The notes beneath the pieces are model-generated. The model saw nothing but the letters and a program-made list of their open reading frames with translations, was not told the DNA's origin and made no database searches. Positions 1-7,383 of a DNA stretch of 39,608 bases are shown in pieces. The stretch is from assembly GCA_045595795.1 (NCBI GenBank), contig JAZOBC010000021.1:1-39608 (forward strand), read 5' to 3'. Position numbers and translations under genes: made by a program. Every line of letters begins with the position of its first letter. Position 1 is the first letter of the stretch. The stretch is from UMGS755 sp045595795 (GTDB lineage: Bacteria > Bacillota > Clostridia > UBA1381 > UBA9506).

Positions 1-20
1 CCTCAAGGGGAAGGCTTTCC
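1..20. repeat. Possible right end of a dispersed palindromic repeat
   Basis: The first 20 bases (CAAGGGGA followed by AGGCTTTCC) resemble the right terminus of the palindromic element at 35734-35853, which ends CAAGGGAG then CCTTTG. Only the edge is in the window, so the other arm and any flanking duplication cannot be checked. Short matches of this kind can arise by chance. Confidence 0.3.
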
Positions 21-35
21 GGCAAATGACTGATA

Positions 36-98
36 CTATTTCAAAATGTCACCTAAACAATTCGCTTTGTTATAAATTTTAAGCTGATAATTATTCAT
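36..98 (-). other. 20-codon ORF with an ideal ribosome binding site, possible remnant of a truncated gene
   Basis: On the minus strand an ATG at 98 lies seven bases after a perfect GGAGG (106-110). It opens a 20-residue ORF (MNNYQLKIYNKANCLGDILK) that stops at 36-38, just before the possible repeat end at the window edge. I do not recognise the peptide. It could be a real small protein, or the leftover 5' end of a longer gene cut by insertion of the repeat. The SLH gene terminator lies upstream of it, so it would need its own promoter or readthrough; none is evident. Confidence 0.25.
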
Positions 99-114
99 CG
101 GTTAACCTCCATTG

Positions 115-139
115 AACCACGCGACTATCGCGTGGTTTT
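115..139. terminator. 9-bp perfect hairpin, weak terminator
   Basis: AACCACGCG (115-123) pairs perfectly with CGCGTGGTT (129-137) around a 5-base loop. Only a short T run (136-139) follows on the plus strand, and none follows on the minus strand. It may terminate a plus-strand transcript entering from the left, or act as a second brake behind the SLH gene. Confidence 0.4.
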
Positions 140-147
140 CGGAATAC

Positions 148-177
148 AAAAATGCGGTGATGCAAATGCATCTCCGC
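148..177 (-). terminator. Rho-independent terminator of the SLH gene
   Basis: A ten-pair stem with one mismatch (154-163 with 168-177, loop AAAT) is followed on the minus strand by five T (complement of 148-152). It lies 14 bases past the stop of the SLH-protein gene. Confidence 0.75.
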
Positions 178-191
178 TTTTAAAATGATAT

Positions 192-1802
192 TTACGGAAG
201 AACAATCACCTGTTCAACATATGCTTTTTCATCGCTCATTGCAACAGATGTAAAGGGCTGACCTGTGGAGACGTCTAAGAAGATGCGCATGCCCTGCGAA
301 ACAACTGTGTCGACGCCCGGTGCGTCTGCTTTTACGTTAAAGAGGTCGGCAACGGTTTTTGTGTCGCTGACAGAAAGAATATCACAAGCAACACGCATTG
401 TATATCCAACAGAGTTTTGGCATACCAAAGAAGGATAATAGGTCAGGCGAACTTCGGCACCTGATTTAGTTTTAACAGAATTTTTAAGATGATACAGAAC
501 GCTTGTGAAGAGTGAGTCATATTCGCGAGCAAAGTTATAAATTTCAATCGGTGTTTTTACTTCATCAACAAAGGAAGTTGAGTAAACAATAGCGGGAATG
601 CCCAACAGTTTTACACGATAGTTACCGTAGGCAGCCGGTGTAAAGAGCAGTGAATGGTTCTGTTTTACATAGTTCAGCTTGCTTGTTTCAACGATTGTGT
701 CTGTTTCGGTACCGATAAGCGCATCATACTGCAGGCAAAGTGTAGCAAACTGCTGCATGGTGATGGGGGCATTTAAATCCTCCTTCAAAGAAATGATGCC
801 GTTATCTTTTGCAAATGTCAGGCAAACGTTCATCATGTCAGACATTTTGCCTTTTAATGCATCGGTGGTGTCACCATATAACAAACCGCTATGAGATTTT
901 ACAATCATCTGATAGGAAAGAGCTGCAACGGTATCGCCAAAGGTTGCGGTTTTATCAGCAACAGCGGCTGTGGGATCTTCTTTCTGGAGACAATCCCAAA
1001 TGATGGTAACATCTTTTGCATATTCGTGCTCAAACTTAGGTGCAATGTTAAATTTGTGATAGGTCAGAACGGTTTCTTCTAAACCAATTCTTAAAACTGC
1101 GCGGGACATTTCGCCGTTTGTCATAGTATCTCCGGGAACGTAGGGTGCATCATCAAACAAGTTCAAACCGGTATACACATTCTTGACGATATCCTTGTTC
1201 ACAATATCCATAAAAGTATCGGAAGCACTTGCAGCGCTGCGAGCGCGAACAATCAAGGTTGCTGCTTCAGCACGGGTTAATGTGTCATCCAAACGCAGGT
1301 TGATGCCGTCACCGTCACCGCGGATTAAACCGGTAGAATATACCCATGCAACCGCTTCGGGGCATCTCTTATACTGTGATGTGATGATGGAAGGAATGAA
1401 TGCACTCTCTTTTTTGCCGCCACGATTCCATAAAAGCTCTGCAACGAGACCACGGGTGATGGGAATGTCGGGCTGGAAGAGATTGCTTCCGTCATCGGGG
1501 AAATCGGCATTCATAACGTATGTATAAGCCCAGTGCTGCGGTGCAACGTCAGCATATGCCATAGGGCGGGTTACAGAGCCTAACCCCAGCATTTTAACAA
1601 ATTCAGCGCGGGTTACGGTTCCGTTAGGACGGAATGAACCGTCACCGTAGCCGGAAACAGTTCCGTCGTTCACCAGCGTCTGCACGTTTGTGTATGCCCA
1701 GTGGCTTGCATCAATATCATTAAAATCCATGGCAAAAGCACATAAGGCAGAGGCTGAAAGGGTCACAAGAACAACCAAAATTAAAGCCAAACCTTTTTTC
1801 AT
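192..1802 (-). CDS. Secreted S-layer-homology (SLH) domain protein
   Basis: A 536-residue exported protein, probably held on the cell wall through SLH domains that bind pyruvylated secondary cell-wall polymer. Residues 1-24 are a clear signal peptide (MKKG, hydrophobic core, AFA before Met25). Three SLH motifs follow at about 26-71, 81-125 and 143-187, each with the usual core (VTRAEF at 63-68, ITR at 115-117, LTRAEA at 175-180). Weaker SLH-like segments occur at about 200-241, 285-302 and 326-356 (TMTNGEMSRAV, ITMQQFATL), suggesting a decayed second SLH trimer. Residues after about 365 match nothing I recognise. AGGAGG lies just upstream of the ATG. The gene is monocistronic, with its own promoter at 1843-1871 and terminator at 148-177. 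Surface location is well supported; the specific job is unknown. Confidence 0.85.
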   Translation of the reverse strand: MKKGLALILVVLVTLSASALCAFAMDFNDIDASHWAYTNVQTLVNDGTVSGYGDGSFRPNGTVTRAEFVKMLGLGSVTRPMAYADVAPQHWAYTYVMNADFPDDGSNLFQPDIPITRGLVAELLWNRGGKKESAFIPSIITSQYKRCPEAVAWVYSTGLIRGDGDGINLRLDDTLTRAEAATLIVRARSAASASDTFMDIVNKDIVKNVYTGLNLFDDAPYVPGDTMTNGEMSRAVLRIGLEETVLTYHKFNIAPKFEHEYAKDVTIIWDCLQKEDPTAAVADKTATFGDTVAALSYQMIVKSHSGLLYGDTTDALKGKMSDMMNVCLTFAKDNGIISLKEDLNAPITMQQFATLCLQYDALIGTETDTIVETSKLNYVKQNHSLLFTPAAYGNYRVKLLGIPAIVYSTSFVDEVKTPIEIYNFAREYDSLFTSVLYHLKNSVKTKSGAEVRLTYYPSLVCQNSVGYTMRVACDILSVSDTKTVADLFNVKADAPGVDTVVSQGMRIFLDVSTGQPFTSVAMSDEKAYVEQVIVLP

Positions 1803-1842
1803 TTGTTAACCTCCTAAAATGGTTAATTTATTTTATGATTTC

Positions 1843-1871
1843 ATTGTAACATAATATTTAATTTTTCGCAA
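1843..1871 (-). promoter_or_regulatory. Sigma-A promoter of the SLH gene
   Basis: On the minus strand, TTGCGA (complement of 1866-1871), a 17-base spacer and TACAAT (complement of 1843-1848) form a good housekeeping promoter about 40 bases upstream of the SLH start codon. It is back-to-back with the plus-strand promoter at 1903-1931. Confidence 0.65.
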
Positions 1872-1902
1872 TAGAGAAATATGGAATATTTAAAAAATAG
1901 AC

Positions 1903-1931
1903 TTGTAATTTCTTGTTATTTATAGTAAAAT
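1903..1931 (+). promoter_or_regulatory. Sigma-A promoter of the PqqD-S26-ABC operon
   Basis: TTGTAA (1903-1908), a 17-base spacer and TAAAAT (1926-1931) lie 36 bases before the first start codon of the three-gene operon. Confidence 0.6.
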
Positions 1932-1967
1932 AATAAAGAAGCTATATGAAAAAGGAAGGGTATATAG

Positions 1968-2237
1968 ATGAGGATAAAAGAAGGATTTGTGCTGAAAACG
2001 ATTGCAGGCAGCACGGTTGCTGTTCCTGTGGGTGAAAATCTTGTGAATCTTCAGTTGATGCTGACGTTGAATGAAAGTGGAGCGTTTCTTTGGAACCTGC
2101 TTGAAAAGTCATGCGCGGAGGAAGATTTGGTAACGGCTATGACAAGTGAATATATGGTAGATGCTGAAACCGCGCGTCAGGATGTTGGAGAATTTATAAA
2201 AATTCTGAAGGAGAACCATATTTTAGATGAAGCCTGA
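1968..2237 (+). CDS. PqqD-family small protein (RiPP recognition element type)
   Basis: An 89-residue protein of the PqqD family. Members fold as a small winged helix and, in many ribosomally synthesised peptide (RiPP) pathways, bind the leader of a precursor peptide and present it to processing enzymes. The family pattern is visible: LNESGAFLWNLL at about 34-45, then a charged helix, a Y-V-A-E-T segment and DVGEFIKILKENHILD at the C terminus. A GGAAGGG site precedes the ATG. The last 11 bases overlap the next gene, indicating translational coupling to the S26 protease and then the ABC exporter. No radical-SAM enzyme, cyclase or precursor is in view, so a role in leader recognition is inferred from family and context. 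Confidence 0.75.
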   Translation: MRIKEGFVLKTIAGSTVAVPVGENLVNLQLMLTLNESGAFLWNLLEKSCAEEDLVTAMTSEYMVDAETARQDVGEFIKILKENHILDEA

Positions 2238-2715
2238 AGTGAGTCAGGAGCAGGTTCCTGTTGAATTGCTTTTGCCTTTTTTACAGGAAATGCTCAAAGA
2301 TGGGAAAACGATTAAAATGACAGTAACGGGCAACAGCATGATGCCACTTTTGCGTGATCGAAAGGATAGTGTGCATCTTGCAAGTCCTGAGTCCCTGAAA
2401 AAATATGATATTGTGTTATATACCAACCAACGTGGTGAGGTCATTCTTCACAGAATTGTTAAAAAAACCAAAGCAGGTTACATGATTGTTGGCGACAATC
2501 AGATTGGTCTTGACGGACCGATTGATGATCCACAGATAACCGCTAAGGTTGTTGGATTTGACCGTGACGGAAAATATTTTTCCTGCCGCCTCTGGTGGTG
2601 TCGTTTTTATGCCTTTATCTGGGCGCGTGTCAGACCGTTTCGTCGTCAATTACTGCCTATTTTATATGCAGGCGGAAAAATTATGAAGCGCATTGTGATG
2701 GGAGAAGCAAAATGA
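2227..2715 (+). CDS. S24/S26-family peptidase, signal peptidase-like
   Basis: A 162-residue protein with the S26 signal-peptidase core. GNSMMP (35-40) carries the likely nucleophile Ser37. YDIVLY (60-65) matches the conserved strand after it. HRIV (75-78) places His75 where bacterial type I enzymes have the general-base lysine. GDNQ (89-92) with Asp100/Asp101 matches the last box. Ser-His-Asp is the arrangement of the archaeal/ER/SipW branch rather than the Ser-Lys branch. There is no N-terminal membrane anchor; a tryptophan-rich, basic C-terminal segment (about 120-150) may contact membrane. It overlaps the PqqD gene by 11 bases and the ABC gene by an ATGA. It probably trims the peptide exported by the neighbouring transporter, but the substrate is unknown. 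Confidence 0.75.
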   Translation: MKPEVSQEQVPVELLLPFLQEMLKDGKTIKMTVTGNSMMPLLRDRKDSVHLASPESLKKYDIVLYTNQRGEVILHRIVKKTKAGYMIVGDNQIGLDGPIDDPQITAKVVGFDRDGKYFSCRLWWCRFYAFIWARVRPFRRQLLPILYAGGKIMKRIVMGEAK

Positions 2716-4349
2716 AGTGGTTGATCAGTAAATCGAAATTCATCTTGCCGGGCGTTTTGTTGCTGAGTGTAACAGGTATTTTTACGTCTTTGATGGGTGT
2801 TTTTTTTGCGCTTCTTTCTAAACGTGTGTTAGATGTTGCAACAGGTCAACAACCGGGCAATTTGCTTCATGAAGGTGTTGTTTTATTCGGTTTTTTGCTG
2901 TTGCAGCTTGTTTTGGAAGTTTTGTTTTCTATCGAGAGAGTCCATGTTGTGGGCCGATTTAATGTCCGTTTTAAGGCGGGCTTGTTTCAGACTATCTTGC
3001 AAAAGGATTATATGCATATCACGGAATATCACACCGGCGAGCTGATGAATCGCATTGGCAGTGATGTTGGTGTTGTGGCAACGGGTCTCACACAGATGCT
3101 GCCACAGCTGGTATATTATCTTACGAAAATTATTTCATGTTTTTTAGCATTATATATTTTAGATTCTCATTTTGCAGTTTTATGCTTGGCTTTAGGGCCA
3201 CTAATTTTTTTATCTGCTTTTGTTTATCGAAAAAAAATGAAGAATTTGCACAAAAGCTGCCAAGCGGCGGACGGAACAGCAAAGTCATATATGCAGGAAA
3301 CGCTGAAAAACATGCTGGTTGTAAAATCTTTTGGTTGCGGCATTTCAGCGGCCAGTCAGGCAAAAAAACTGTTGCAAGATTTGTTTAAGTTAAATATCAA
3401 ACGCAATCGACTCAGTATTTTGGCGAATGTGTTTTTCTATATAGGGCTGACGGCAGGCTATTATTTTGCCCTTGCCTGGGGTGCCTATAAAATAGCCAAT
3501 GGCGTGATGACATTTGGTACGCTAACAGCACTTTTGCAGCTTGTTGACCAGATTCAAACGCCGTTTCAGGGTTTGTCGGCACTGCTTCCGCAATATTATG
3601 CCATGGTTGCTTCCGGTGAACGTTTGATGGAAATAGAAAAGTTGCCGGATGATCACATAGGCAGCAAGACTCTGTGGAAGCAAGAGCCTTGGTCAGAAAT
3701 TTTGTTATCTAATGTGAGTTTTGCATATCGCGAGGATCCTGTGCTCTCTGAAACCGATTTTTCTGTTAAACCGGGAGAATTCGTTGTGATTACCGGTACA
3801 TCAGGAACCGGTAAAAGTACACTTTTGAAGCTGATGTTGGGTATATTAAAACCATCATTAGGAGATGCGTATTTAATCTTGCCGGATGGCAGCCGAAGGA
3901 ATTTATTTGAAGAAACAAAGCAGTTGTTTTCTTATGTACCTCAGGGGAATCTGATTGTTTCAGGCAGTATTCGGGACAACATATTGTTTTTTAAACATGA
4001 TATTCCTGATGAAGATGTGATTCGTGCGGCCAAGGATGCACAGATTTGGGAGTTTATCGAGACTCTGCCGGAAGGACTTGATACAGAACTTGGTGAAAGT
4101 GGTCTCGGCCTTTCAGAAGGGCAGATTCAGCGCCTGGCTGTGGCGCGAGCAATTTTGCACGACGCACCTGTTATGCTTTTAGATGAGGCAACCTCGGCTT
4201 TGGATGAAAAAACAGAGCTTGCTATTTTAAAGGCACTGAAAGAACGAAAAGACAAGACTTGTATTCTTGTTTCACATAAGCAAGCAGCTCTTTCTGTGTG
4301 CGACAAGGCCTATCATTTTGAAAACGGAAGTCTGAAAGCACCATTGTAA
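2712..4349 (+). CDS. ABC exporter, fused permease and ATPase
   Basis: A 545-residue half-transporter of the exporter type. The N-terminal half (about 10-310) has several hydrophobic spans, the first at about 10-35. The ATPase half carries Walker A GTSGTGKST (362-370), a Q-loop region around YVPQGN, the signature motif as LSEGQ (467-471, consensus LSGGQ), Walker B MLLDEATSALD and an H-loop VSHK. No C39 peptidase domain is fused at the N terminus, which fits proteolysis by the separate S26 protein encoded just upstream. The start at 2712 was chosen because it follows GGAGAAG and overlaps the preceding stop (ATGA); the longer frame upstream only shadows the S26 gene. It is the last gene of the operon. 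A peptide substrate is inferred from the neighbours; lipid or drug export cannot be excluded. Confidence 0.8.
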   Translation: MKWLISKSKFILPGVLLLSVTGIFTSLMGVFFALLSKRVLDVATGQQPGNLLHEGVVLFGFLLLQLVLEVLFSIERVHVVGRFNVRFKAGLFQTILQKDYMHITEYHTGELMNRIGSDVGVVATGLTQMLPQLVYYLTKIISCFLALYILDSHFAVLCLALGPLIFLSAFVYRKKMKNLHKSCQAADGTAKSYMQETLKNMLVVKSFGCGISAASQAKKLLQDLFKLNIKRNRLSILANVFFYIGLTAGYYFALAWGAYKIANGVMTFGTLTALLQLVDQIQTPFQGLSALLPQYYAMVASGERLMEIEKLPDDHIGSKTLWKQEPWSEILLSNVSFAYREDPVLSETDFSVKPGEFVVITGTSGTGKSTLLKLMLGILKPSLGDAYLILPDGSRRNLFEETKQLFSYVPQGNLIVSGSIRDNILFFKHDIPDEDVIRAAKDAQIWEFIETLPEGLDTELGESGLGLSEGQIQRLAVARAILHDAPVMLLDEATSALDEKTELAILKALKERKDKTCILVSHKQAALSVCDKAYHFENGSLKAPL

Positions 4350-4377
4350 GAAAAATTAAAAAAATATAAAAAAGTTG

Positions 4378-4406
4378 TGGACATTTTGTATATTGTATGT
4401 TATAAT
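4378..4406 (+). promoter_or_regulatory. Sigma-A promoter of the pyr operon
   Basis: TGGACA (4378-4383), a 17-base spacer and a perfect TATAAT (4401-4406) place the transcript start near 4413, upstream of the PyrR attenuator. Confidence 0.75.
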
Positions 4407-4436
4407 ATACGTTAAGTAATATATGAAAGTTATTTT

Positions 4437-4469
4437 ACCTTTAAATCGGTACAGAGATGCTGATAAGGT
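4437..4469 (+). promoter_or_regulatory. PyrR binding loop (anti-antiterminator)
   Basis: The leader folds into a two-part stem. ACCTT (4437-4441) pairs with AAGGT (4465-4469), a 3-base bulge follows on the 5' side, and ATCGG (4445-4449) pairs with CTGAT (4460-4464) including one G-U. The loop contains ACAGAGA. This is the known PyrR binding-loop shape: lower stem, 5' bulge, upper stem and a CNGNGA-type loop. ATAAGG at 4463-4468 can instead pair with CCTTAT at 4513-4518 in the 5' arm of the downstream terminator. The binding loop and the antiterminator are therefore mutually exclusive. UMP-bound PyrR should stabilise the loop and so allow termination before pyrR. Confidence 0.8.
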
Positions 4470-4509
4470 GCTTACATCAGATAAAATATTATTTATGCGT
4501 CTATTTGTA

Positions 4510-4543
4510 TGCCCTTATTGCGTCTTGTGATAAGGGCATTTTT
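4510..4543 (+). terminator. Attenuator terminator ahead of pyrR
   Basis: TGCCCTTAT (4510-4518) pairs perfectly with ATAAGGGCA (4530-4538) and is followed by five T (4539-4543). It lies between the PyrR binding loop and the pyrR ribosome binding site, so it is the regulated terminator of the leader. Confidence 0.85.
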
Positions 4544-4572
4544 ATATGTCTATTTCAAAAGGAGGCAGTCTG

Positions 4573-5127
4573 ATGGAACAGAAACGTTCACTGATTATGG
4601 ATGAAGCCGCAATGCAACGTGCGATTACCCGTATTGCCTTTGAAATTATTGAAAAAAACAAAGGCATTGACAATTTGGCACTGATCGGCGTACATCGCCG
4701 CGGCGTTTTAATGGCAAATCGTCTGAAAAAGAAGCTGGAGGAACTTGAAGGTCAAGAAGTGCCAATGGGCATTTTAGACATCACCTTTTACCGTGATGAT
4801 TTAAGCGAACGAGCTGATATGCCAGTTTTGAACGGCACCAGCATCGACTTTATGGTTTATGATAAAAAGATTGTGATGGTGGATGACGTTTTGTTCACCG
4901 GTCGTACTGCCCGCGCTGCTATGGAAGCGGTGATGGAGTTGGGTCGCGCACAGAAGATTGAATTAGCTGTTATGGTGGACAGAGGTCATAGAGAACTGCC
5001 GATTCGTGCTGATTATGTTGGTAAAAACATTCCGACTTCACGAAATGAACTTGTACATGTATGTTTTGAAGAATTAGACGGATGCAACGAGGTTTCTTTG
5101 GAAAAGGCCTCGGAGCCGACTGCGTAA
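4573..5127 (+). CDS. pyrR: PyrR, pyrimidine operon attenuation regulator / uracil phosphoribosyltransferase
   Basis: A 184-residue PyrR. It binds pyr leader RNA in response to UMP/UTP and causes termination, and usually has some uracil phosphoribosyltransferase activity. The PRPP loop is at 101-113 (VMVDDVLFTGRTA). The family-specific DRGHRELPIRADYVGKN lies at 136-152. The start at 4573 follows AAAAGGAGG at a 7-base spacing; the in-frame ATG at 4546 lies against the terminator and lacks such a site. It is the first gene of pyrR-pyrB-pyrC-pyrF-carA-carB, directly behind the attenuator it is expected to operate. Confidence 0.95.
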   Translation: MEQKRSLIMDEAAMQRAITRIAFEIIEKNKGIDNLALIGVHRRGVLMANRLKKKLEELEGQEVPMGILDITFYRDDLSERADMPVLNGTSIDFMVYDKKIVMVDDVLFTGRTARAAMEAVMELGRAQKIELAVMVDRGHRELPIRADYVGKNIPTSRNELVHVCFEELDGCNEVSLEKASEPTA

Positions 5128-5151
5128 AGTAAGATTGAGGGGGTCAAAGCA

Positions 5152-6072
5152 ATGAAACTTTCCGGTAAAGATTTATTGGGAATGAAAGAACTGTCAGCAG
5201 AAGAAATTCGTTATATTTTATATCAGGCAGAAATCATGAAGAATATTCTGACGCAGAATGTGAAAAAGACGCCGCATCTGCAGGGGAAAACGGTGGTCAC
5301 ACTGTTCTATGAAAACAGCACACGTACCAGAATGTCTTTTGAACTGGCGTCAAAATATATGAGCGCTAACGCAGCGAACATTACGGCTTCCGGCTCCAGT
5401 GTTCAGAAGGGTGAAAGCTTGATTGATACCGCCAAGACTATTGATGTGATGGGAACAGATGTAGTTGTCATCAGACATCAAATGTCCGGAGCGCCTCATC
5501 TCATTGCAAAACACACAAACGCGGCGGTTGTCAATGCGGGAGACGGCATGAATGAGCATCCCACACAGGCGCTACTTGACCTTTTAACGATGAAAGAAAG
5601 AAAGGGCAGAATTGAGGGACTTAAGGTTGCCATCATTGGTGACGTGGCGCATAGCCGTGTGGCACGCTCAAATATTTATGCTCTTAATAAGCTGGGTGCT
5701 GAGGTGGCATTGGGCGCACCGGCAACGCTCATGCCCAGAGATATCAGCCAGTTAGATGTGGCGGTTTATGAAGATGTAGAAAAGGCAATCAAAGGTGCTG
5801 ATGTTGTGATGTGCCTCAGATTGCAGAAAGAGCGTCAGCAGAGTGGCTTGCTTCCCAGCATGCGTGAATATTCCAAGTTCTTTGGCTTGAACGAAAAACG
5901 GCTGCGTCTGGCCAAAGAAGATGCAATTGTTATGCATCCCGGTCCGGTGAACCGTGGTATTGAGCTTAGCACTGAGGTTATGGACCTTGACAGAGCTGTG
6001 ATTAATGAGCAGGTAACAAACGGTGTGGCTGTTCGTATGGCAGTTCTGAACATTCTTGCGAAAAGGAGCTGA
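5152..6072 (+). CDS. pyrB: Aspartate carbamoyltransferase, catalytic chain
   Basis: A 306-residue enzyme that joins carbamoyl phosphate and aspartate to give N-carbamoyl-aspartate, the committed step of pyrimidine synthesis. The carbamoyl-phosphate site STRTR is at 56-60, HPTQALLD at 137-144, and HPGPVNRG occurs near the C terminus. The length is normal for the catalytic chain. No pyrI regulatory chain gene follows, as in Bacillus. It lies 24 bases after pyrR, with GAGGGGG upstream of the ATG, and its stop is only four bases before pyrC. Confidence 0.96.
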   Translation: MKLSGKDLLGMKELSAEEIRYILYQAEIMKNILTQNVKKTPHLQGKTVVTLFYENSTRTRMSFELASKYMSANAANITASGSSVQKGESLIDTAKTIDVMGTDVVVIRHQMSGAPHLIAKHTNAAVVNAGDGMNEHPTQALLDLLTMKERKGRIEGLKVAIIGDVAHSRVARSNIYALNKLGAEVALGAPATLMPRDISQLDVAVYEDVEKAIKGADVVMCLRLQKERQQSGLLPSMREYSKFFGLNEKRLRLAKEDAIVMHPGPVNRGIELSTEVMDLDRAVINEQVTNGVAVRMAVLNILAKRS

Positions 6073-6076
6073 AGTC

Positions 6077-7363
6077 ATGAAATTATTGATTACAGGCGGT
6101 AGAGTGGTTGATCCGGCAAGCGGTATTGACGCAGTGCTGGATATATATATTGAAGATGGTATTGTTAAGCAGATTGGTGATGGTCTGAAAGCCTCTATGT
6201 CCGGCGGTGACGTCACTGTGATTGATGCGACAGATAAAATTGTTGCACCGGGTCTTGTGGACATGCACTGTCATTTGCGTGAGCCGGGTCAGGAATATAA
6301 AGAAGATATTGAAAGCGGCACACGTTCAGCAGCGCAGGGCGGTTTTACATCTGTTGCCTGCATGCCTAACACATCACCGGTGTTAGATAATGCACCCATG
6401 ATTGAATATGTCAAAAATAAGGCAAAGGCCGTAGGTAGCGTGCATGTATATCCCATTGGTGCTGTCAGCCAAGGCTTAAAAGGTGAACTTTTGGCAGAAA
6501 TTGGCGACATGAAGCTCTCCGGTGCGGTTGCTATCTCCGATGACGGACGTCCTGTGGCAAATCCTCAGTTAATGCGACATGCTATGGAATATGCTGACAT
6601 GTTTGGTATGTTGGTCATTTCCCATTGTGAAGACATGAATTTGGTAGCAGGCGGCTCTATGAACGAAGGTGTTGTTTCAACACGTTTGGGTCTCAAGGGT
6701 ATTCCCAATGCGGCAGAGGATGTGCAAATTGCCAGAGATATCATTTTAGCAAGAGAAACCGGCAAACGGATTCACATTGCTCATGTCAGTACGGCAGGCG
6801 GTGTGGAAATGATTCGCCAGGCAAAAAAAGCAGGCATTGCCGTGACGGCAGAAACCTGTCCGCATTATTTTTCCTTAACAGAAGAAGCGGTTGAAGGATT
6901 TAACACCAATGCAAAGATGAATCCGCCGCTTAGAACTCAGCAGGATGTGGATGCCATTATTGCCGGTTTGGCAGATGGTACCATTGATGCGATTGCCACA
7001 GACCATGCACCTCACCATGTTGATGAAAAGAACGTGGAGTTTGGTGTTGCATTAAACGGTATTGTGGGCTTTGAAACGGCGCTGGCTTTAGGCATTACCT
7101 ATCTTGTGAAGCCGAAGCACTTAACATTAGAACAGCTGCTGAAGAAAATGACCTGCAATCCTGCAGAGATTTTGAGTATCCCTGCCGGTCAGCTTGCAGA
7201 AGGACAAGCAGCAGATGTTGTCATTTTCTCCATGGATGAAGCCTATCAGGTAGATGCCGGCAGCTTTGCTTCTAAGTCAAAGAATACACCTTATGACGGT
7301 TTTGAGGTTTATGGCAGAGTAGACTGTACCATTGTTGACGGCAACGTTGTGTATCAACGATAA
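6077..7363 (+). CDS. pyrC: Dihydroorotase
   Basis: A 428-residue zinc amidohydrolase that cyclises carbamoyl-aspartate to dihydroorotate. The metal-binding DMHCHLREPG is at 62-71 (His64, His66) and TDHAPHH is near residue 305. This is the longer class I form typical of Firmicutes. The start at 6077 is preceded by AAAAGGAG; an upstream in-frame ATG overlaps pyrB and lacks support. It is tightly packed between pyrB and pyrF. Confidence 0.95.
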   Translation: MKLLITGGRVVDPASGIDAVLDIYIEDGIVKQIGDGLKASMSGGDVTVIDATDKIVAPGLVDMHCHLREPGQEYKEDIESGTRSAAQGGFTSVACMPNTSPVLDNAPMIEYVKNKAKAVGSVHVYPIGAVSQGLKGELLAEIGDMKLSGAVAISDDGRPVANPQLMRHAMEYADMFGMLVISHCEDMNLVAGGSMNEGVVSTRLGLKGIPNAAEDVQIARDIILARETGKRIHIAHVSTAGGVEMIRQAKKAGIAVTAETCPHYFSLTEEAVEGFNTNAKMNPPLRTQQDVDAIIAGLADGTIDAIATDHAPHHVDEKNVEFGVALNGIVGFETALALGITYLVKPKHLTLEQLLKKMTCNPAEILSIPAGQLAEGQAADVVIFSMDEAYQVDAGSFASKSKNTPYDGFEVYGRVDCTIVDGNVVYQR

Positions 7364-7383
7364 TATTATGAGAGAGGTGCCTT

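Noticed and set aside
4423..4530. 35-codon ORF across the pyr leader, which might be read as a leader peptide
   Set aside because: It has no ribosome binding site, its ATG is about ten bases from the predicted transcript start, and it is fully explained by the PyrR loop and terminator sequences. PyrR attenuation does not need translation.
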